Under the pieces are notes generated by a model that worked only from the letters and a program-made list of their open reading frames with translations, had not been told where the DNA came from and ran no database searches. Positions 59,516 to 64,000 of a stretch of 64,000 nt of DNA are shown here, in pieces (the first letter of the stretch is position 1; each line of letters begins with the position of its first letter). Location: positions 4,650,001 through 4,714,000 of the forward strand of contig NZ_JACHMS010000001.1 of NCBI RefSeq assembly GCF_014205055.1, in the 5' to 3' direction. The stretch is from Streptomyces luteogriseus (GTDB lineage: Bacteria; Actinomycetota; Actinomycetes; Streptomycetales; Streptomycetaceae). The position numbers were made by a program, and so were the translations under genes.

Positions 59516-60247
59516 TCAGCGCCCCAACGCGGCCAGTTCCTTCGCCGCCTCCGTCAGATCCTTCGCCGTGTCGATGGCCCGCCAGTACGACCCCTGGGGA
59601 ATCGTGAACCCGGCCAGCCGCCGCTCACGGGCCAGATGGGGAAACGTCGTCCGCTCATGATCGCCCCGGTGCGGCAACAACCCGGCGAACTCGGGGGAGA
59701 AGACGTACACGCCGGCGTTGATCTCGAACGTCGACGGCGGCGCCTCGATGAAGTCGGTGATGCGCCCGAACCCGTCGGTCTGCACCGCTCCCCACGGCAG
59801 CCTGGGCCGCGCCAGCGCCAGCGTCGCGACGGCGTCCCGCTCGGCGTGGAAGTCGGCCATGTCCCGCAGCGAGAACCGCGTCCAGATGTCCCCGTTGGTC
59901 GCGTACCACGGCTGGTCGGGGTGCGGGAGATGCGCCGCGGCGTACTTGAGGCCGCCACCGCGCCCGAGCGGCTCCGGCTCGACGACCGTTGTGACGGCGA
60001 CGGGCAACTCGGCTGTCTCCAACCACTTCTGCAGCACCTCGGCGAGATGGCCGCAGGAGACCACGACGTCCGTCACACCCTCGTCGGCGAGCCAGGACAG
60101 CTGATGGCCGATGATCGGCGTCCCCGTCCCGGGGATCTCGACCATCGGCTTGGGCCGGTCGTCGGTGTACGGACGCAGCCGGGAGCCCTGGCCGCCGGCC
60201 AGAACGACGGCTTGAACGGGGCGGGACGCGGCGCTCGGATCGCTCAT
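59516..60247 (-). CDS. Nucleotidyltransferase (NTP-sugar pyrophosphorylase-like), 243 aa
   Basis: A GT-A-like nucleotidyltransferase: VVLAGGQGSRLRPYTDDRPKPMVEI signature at the N-terminus, YATNGDIWTRF with the metal-binding aspartate, and EINAGVYVFSPE with YWRAIDTAKDL near the C-terminus. It resembles mannose-1-phosphate guanylyltransferase and glucose-1-phosphate thymidylyltransferase cores without extra domains. The sugar is not known. ATG at 60247; GTG at 60253 is possible. Confidence 0.8.
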   Translation of the reverse strand: MSDPSAASRPVQAVVLAGGQGSRLRPYTDDRPKPMVEIPGTGTPIIGHQLSWLADEGVTDVVVSCGHLAEVLQKWLETAELPVAVTTVVEPEPLGRGGGLKYAAAHLPHPDQPWYATNGDIWTRFSLRDMADFHAERDAVATLALARPRLPWGAVQTDGFGRITDFIEAPPSTFEINAGVYVFSPEFAGLLPHRGDHERTTFPHLARERRLAGFTIPQGSYWRAIDTAKDLTEAAKELAALGR

Positions 60248-60346
60248 GGACACGAACTGTACGTGGCGTCCCGCCCGGGACGGCGGCCGACGATCGATCT
60301 CACGTCAGCCGTAATGGACTTCCCACCCGTCGGCAGGGCGGTGCGC

Positions 60347-60796
60347 TCAGCTGTGCGCGGCGGCGACGCCGGTGGCGAAGGCGGTGTCGCAGACCGGGCG
60401 CGCGTAGGACTGGGCGCGGGTGGGGCCGTAGACGCGGACGGCTGCCTGGCCGAGGGCGCGGGCGATGGACGCGCAGTGCTTCGCCAGCGACGGACGGCCG
60501 TTGACGGCCTGCTGGAGGTGGGTGAGGGCGACGCCCGGGTCCTCCTCCTGCAGTTCGGTCAGCAGCTTGTCGCGCAGGACGTCCTGGGGGGCACGCTTGG
60601 CGACCCGTGGGGAACCCACGGAGGTGTCCGCGGCGGTGAGCACCGGGTCGGTGGAGTTCCCCGACCAGTTGACTCGGGTGACCGCGAGGGTCCCGGAGAG
60701 CACCAGGACGACGGGCAGGACGAAAGCGAGGGTGCGGCCGATCCGGCGGGCGGGGCCCCGGCCGCGTCGCGTCTGTTGGTTCATGGAGTGCTTCAC
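60347..60796 (-). CDS. Hypothetical exported protein, 149 aa
   Basis: A basic start (NQQTRRGRGPARRIGR) is followed by a hydrophobic segment LAFVLPVVLVLSGTLAVTRV, so it is anchored or exported. The body carries QDVLRDKLLTELQEEDPGVALTHLQQAVNGRPSLAKHCASIARALGQAAV (in segments) with two cysteines that may form a disulfide (AKHC and PVCDTAF). The family is conserved in Streptomyces from memory, function unknown. Confidence 0.65.
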   Translation of the reverse strand: MKHSMNQQTRRGRGPARRIGRTLAFVLPVVLVLSGTLAVTRVNWSGNSTDPVLTAADTSVGSPRVAKRAPQDVLRDKLLTELQEEDPGVALTHLQQAVNGRPSLAKHCASIARALGQAAVRVYGPTRAQSYARPVCDTAFATGVAAAHS

Positions 60797-60932
60797 GCGT
60801 GTGAGGGTAGCGCCCCGTAATGGTTTGTAGACATTTAGTCACCGGTTCGGGGGATGAGAGAGTGCCACTTTCCGGGTATGGCGTTGACGCACAAAGCTCG
60901 AAAAGTCCGGTCTGCCGGGGTATTTGTCGACA

Positions 60933-60972
60933 ACGACGAGGGCCCCGCAGCACGCTGCGGGGCCCTCGTCGT
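60933..60972. terminator. Terminator downstream of msiK
   Basis: An 18-bp arm ACGACGAGGGCCCCGCAG (60933-60950), loop CACG and its exact complement (60955-60972). It lies 43 bp after the msiK stop codon on the minus strand and also blocks the opposite direction. Confidence 0.8.
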
Positions 60973-61014
60973 CAACCTGGGTGATTCACCCGGGGTCGTG
61001 CGTCTGCTGGTTGA

Positions 61015-62103
<1,089 letters not shown>

Positions 62104-62197
62104 GGTGAATGAACCCCTTCTACCGGCAGGAACGTGCCGGACGATCCGAGTAGGAAGGCGGTGCCACGACGGGTGTTCCGTTGTGGTGTAGTCCACG

Positions 62198-62263
62198 CGT
62201 GTGAACTGGCTCAGGACGGTACCTGGCGTTCACACGTCTGTCAGTAGTTCCGGGCCTGTGAAC
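62198..62263. promoter_or_regulatory. TGTGAAC inverted repeats upstream of msiK
   Basis: CGTGTGAAC (62198-62206) and GTTCACACG (62228-62236) are perfect inverted arms 21 bp apart, and a third TGTGAAC lies at 62257-62263. They are located 95-160 bp upstream of the msiK start, outside the coding region of the WYL gene. They may bind a sugar-responsive regulator. Confidence 0.5.
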
Positions 62264-62308
62264 TTCGCGGAAATTTTCGAAGCGGCACGTCACGGCTGTG
62301 CTGCCGGC

Positions 62309-63277
62309 TCATGTCTCCCCGTACCGGTCCGCCAGCACCGCTACCGCCCGGGCCACGGCCTGCCGCAGGCCGGGAGGGCCGAGGACCTCGGCCTCCGGGC
62401 CGAGCCGGAGCAGGTCGCCCACGGCCACCGCCTCGGACTCGACGGTGAGCTCCACCTCCACCCAGCCGTCCCCGTCGGGCGGACCTGCGCTCTCCAGGGC
62501 CCGTACGCCCGCCGCTCCGAACTGCATCGGCAGCAGCCGCCGCGCGCGGGGCGAGATCCGCAGCCGTGCGGTGTCCTGCCGCAGGGCGGCCTCCAGGCGC
62601 CGGGAGGACTCGGCCCAGGAGGCGGCCAGGTCGAACCCCGCCGGGCGCTCGAAAACCTCCCCCGTGTCCTCCACGTCCAGCACGCGCGACACCCGGTAGG
62701 TCCGTACGGCCTCCTCCGCCAGGGCCACCAGGTACCAGATGCCGCCCTTCAGGACGAGCCCCAGCGGCCGCACCTCCCGGCGCACCTCGCCGCGCCACCG
62801 CCGGTAGTGCAGCCGCAGCACCCGCCGCTCCCACACGGCCGCGGCAACGGCTTCCAGACACGGCACCGGGTCGGCCTCCCGGAACCACGCGGGTGCGTCG
62901 AGGTGGAATCGCTCCTGGACCCGCCGCGCCTGCCCGGACAGCTCGGCCGGCAGGGCCGCCTGGACCTTCAGCTGGGCACTGGCCAGCACCGCCCCGAGCC
63001 CCAGGTCCCGCGCGGGCCCGGGCATCCCGGCGAGGAAGAGCGAACCGGCCTCGGCGTCGGTCAGGCCGGTCAGCCGGGTCCGGTACCCGTCGACCAGCCG
63101 GTAGCCGCCCTCGGGCCCCCGGTCCGCGCACACCGGCACACCGGCCGCCCCCAGCGCCTCGACGTCGCGGTAGACCGTCCGCACCGACACCTCCAGCTCG
63201 GCGGCGAGCTCGGGCGCGGTCATCCGGCCGCGGTTCTGGAGCAGCAGGAGCAGGGAGAGGAGCCGGTCGGCGCGCAT
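62309..63277 (-). CDS. WYL-domain helix-turn-helix regulator, 322 aa
   Basis: The N-terminal HTH_11-type winged helix (MRADRLLSLLLLLQNRGRMTA PELAAELEVSVRTVYRDVEAL region, residues 1-55) is followed by a WYL domain (about 140-220) with VLRLHYRRWRGEVRREVRPLGLVLKGGIWYLVAL in two parts, and a C-terminal WCX-like extension ending GPPGLRQAVARAVAVLADRYG. It is divergent from the DUF3224 gene, over a perfect operator palindrome. Confidence 0.9.
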   Translation of the reverse strand: MRADRLLSLLLLLQNRGRMTAPELAAELEVSVRTVYRDVEALGAAGVPVCADRGPEGGYRLVDGYRTRLTGLTDAEAGSLFLAGMPGPARDLGLGAVLASAQLKVQAALPAELSGQARRVQERFHLDAPAWFREADPVPCLEAVAAAVWERRVLRLHYRRWRGEVRREVRPLGLVLKGGIWYLVALAEEAVRTYRVSRVLDVEDTGEVFERPAGFDLAASWAESSRRLEAALRQDTARLRISPRARRLLPMQFGAAGVRALESAGPPDGDGWVEVELTVESEAVAVGDLLRLGPEAEVLGPPGLRQAVARAVAVLADRYGET

Positions 63278-63300
63278 AGGGCCATTGTCCGGGCGTGCGT

Positions 63301-63333
63301 CGCCGTACCTGACAGGAGATGTCAGGTACGGCG
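63301..63333. promoter_or_regulatory. Perfect 33-bp operator palindrome of WYL regulator
   Basis: CGCCGTACCTGACA (63301-63314), spacer GGAGA and TGTCAGGTACGGCG (63320-63333): a perfect 14-bp inverted repeat lying 24 bp upstream of the WYL start and 48 bp upstream of the DUF3224 start. It is well placed to repress or activate both genes. Confidence 0.75.
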
Positions 63334-63381
63334 CCCAGACTGGTCGTGGAAGTCCGGCTGAACGAACCGAGGGGACACACC

Positions 63382-63789
63382 ATGCGCACCACGACCGGCC
63401 ACTTCACCTTCGCCGACTGGCAGGAACGCGTGATCGGCCCCGGCGAGGACGCGAACCCGCGCCTGGCCCACGCCTCCGTCCGGAACACCTTCACCGGCGG
63501 CATCGAGGCCGCCGGGACGCACTGCGAGTACGCGATCGTCTACGTCACCGCGAAGACCGGCTCCTTCAGCGGCATGGAACTCCTCACGGGCAGCGTCGAC
63601 GGCCGTGAGGGGAGCTTCGCGGTCGAGGAGCGGGGGTTCTTCGACGAGGACGGAACCGTGCACTGCACCTTCGAGGTGGTGCCGGGCTCGGGAAGCGGGC
63701 AGTTGTCGGGCCTGAAGGGCAAGGGCGGCTTCACAGCACGGCACGGCGAGCCGGCTGTGCCGTACCGCTTCGAGTACGAGACGCCGTGA
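63382..63789 (+). CDS. DUF3224-family protein, 135 aa
   Basis: A beta-barrel (allene-oxide-cyclase-like) family: GHFTFADWQERVIG, ASVRNTFTGGIEAAGTHCEYAIVYV, GSVDGREGSFAVEERGFFDEDGTVHCTFEVVPGSGSGQLSGLKGKGGF in segments. Commonly next to a WYL regulator in actinobacteria, from memory. The function is unknown. ATG at 63382 follows GAGGGGA. Confidence 0.8.
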   Translation: MRTTTGHFTFADWQERVIGPGEDANPRLAHASVRNTFTGGIEAAGTHCEYAIVYVTAKTGSFSGMELLTGSVDGREGSFAVEERGFFDEDGTVHCTFEVVPGSGSGQLSGLKGKGGFTARHGEPAVPYRFEYETP

Positions 63790-63887
63790 CCGCGACCCCG
63801 GCCCGAACGGAACTTCGTGGCTCGGCGTAACGGGCTCTGTGTACAGTGGAGCCGCCCTCGCGCGCGGCAACGCGACACACGGCGCCC

Positions 63888-63961
63888 GCCTCCTTAGCTC
63901 AGCTGGCCAGAGCAACGCACTTGTAATGCGTAGGTCGTCGGTTCGAATCCGACAGGGGGCT
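63888..63961 (+). tRNA. tRNA-Thr (anticodon TGT)
   Basis: The cloverleaf is complete: acceptor GCCTCCT (63888-63894) pairs with AGGGGGC (63954-63960) with one G-T, the D arm is TAGCTCAGCTGG, the anticodon arm ACGCA-CTTGTAA-TGCGT has anticodon TGT, and the T arm includes GTCGG-TTCGAAT-CCGAC. CCA is not encoded. It reads ACA threonine codons. Confidence 0.95.
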
Positions 63962-63967
63962 CCGCTG

Positions 63968-64000
63968 AACCCCAGGTCGGGTGTGATCCGACCTGGGGTT
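63968..64000 (+). terminator. Terminator after tRNA-Thr
   Basis: AACCCCAGGTCGG (63968-63980), loop GTGTGAT and CCGACCTGGGGTT (63988-64000) form a perfect 13-bp stem 6 bp after the tRNA, at the end of the window. Confidence 0.75.

Overview
The window is chromosomal DNA from a Streptomyces species. It is very G+C rich with strong third-position G/C bias. It carries mycothiol synthesis (mshA), the SenX3/PhoR-PhoP system with PhoU, CarD followed by ispD/ispF/cysS, the multi-sugar ABC ATPase MsiK, and many actinobacterial small families. From memory, the order mshA - gpmA - phoU/phoR/phoP - carD - ispD - ispF - cysS - rRNA methylase - DoxX - msiK matches the central chromosome of S. coelicolor, so most of the window is conserved core with one large insertion.

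Region 1 (1-29.2 kb) is core chromosome with local variable spots. It begins with tandem GntR paralogues, a HAD phosphatase and an APH-type kinase. A HelD/HelR-like RNA polymerase recycling ATPase follows, then a TetR-controlled SGNH hydrolase. At 9.2-11 kb there is a decayed spot with a truncated methyltransferase, a 21-codon GntR fragment, an intact small GntR regulator and two small hypothetical genes. Next come small-molecule modifying enzymes (GNAT, VOC), two of which contain the rare TTA codon read by the bldA tRNA. After these are an XRE regulator with a perfect palindromic operator, an HbhA-like protein, a response-regulator/PP2C phosphatase, an NlpC/P60 wall hydrolase, mshA, ybjN, AraC and MFS genes, and gpmA.

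Region 2 (29,244-43,123) is a complete actinomycete integrative and conjugative element (AICE) inserted in the 3' end of gpmA. It is bounded by an 18-bp direct repeat that includes the gpmA stop codon. It encodes a tyrosine integrase, an excisionase, a prim-pol plus ATPase replication pair, a C5-type DNA methyltransferase and a TraB/FtsK-type DNA translocase. Other genes are SpdB-like and small accessory proteins, an HExxH protein, a KorSA-like GntR repressor and a GNAT cargo gene. An iteron-like cluster of GTGACGC repeats, a GGGAGGC repeat cluster, two oppositely oriented operators and several terminator-like hairpins punctuate it. The original gpmA terminator now lies outside the right att site.

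Region 3 (43.1-64 kb) returns to the chromosome. It contains a PIG-L deacetylase, a frameshifted small gene, DinB, and an ECF42 sigma factor operon with its DGPF/YCII protein and a matching upstream promoter. A nickel-binding SCO4226-like protein and a tiny Cys-rich protein follow. Then come phoU divergent from phoR-phoP with PHO boxes between, carD, the isoprenoid genes ispD-ispF, cysS, an RlmB-like methylase, DoxX, a nucleotidyltransferase and msiK. The end holds a WYL regulator divergent from a DUF3224 gene across a perfect 33-bp operator, and tRNA-Thr(TGT) with its terminator.

All calls rest on reading the sequence and on remembered family knowledge; no database search was run.
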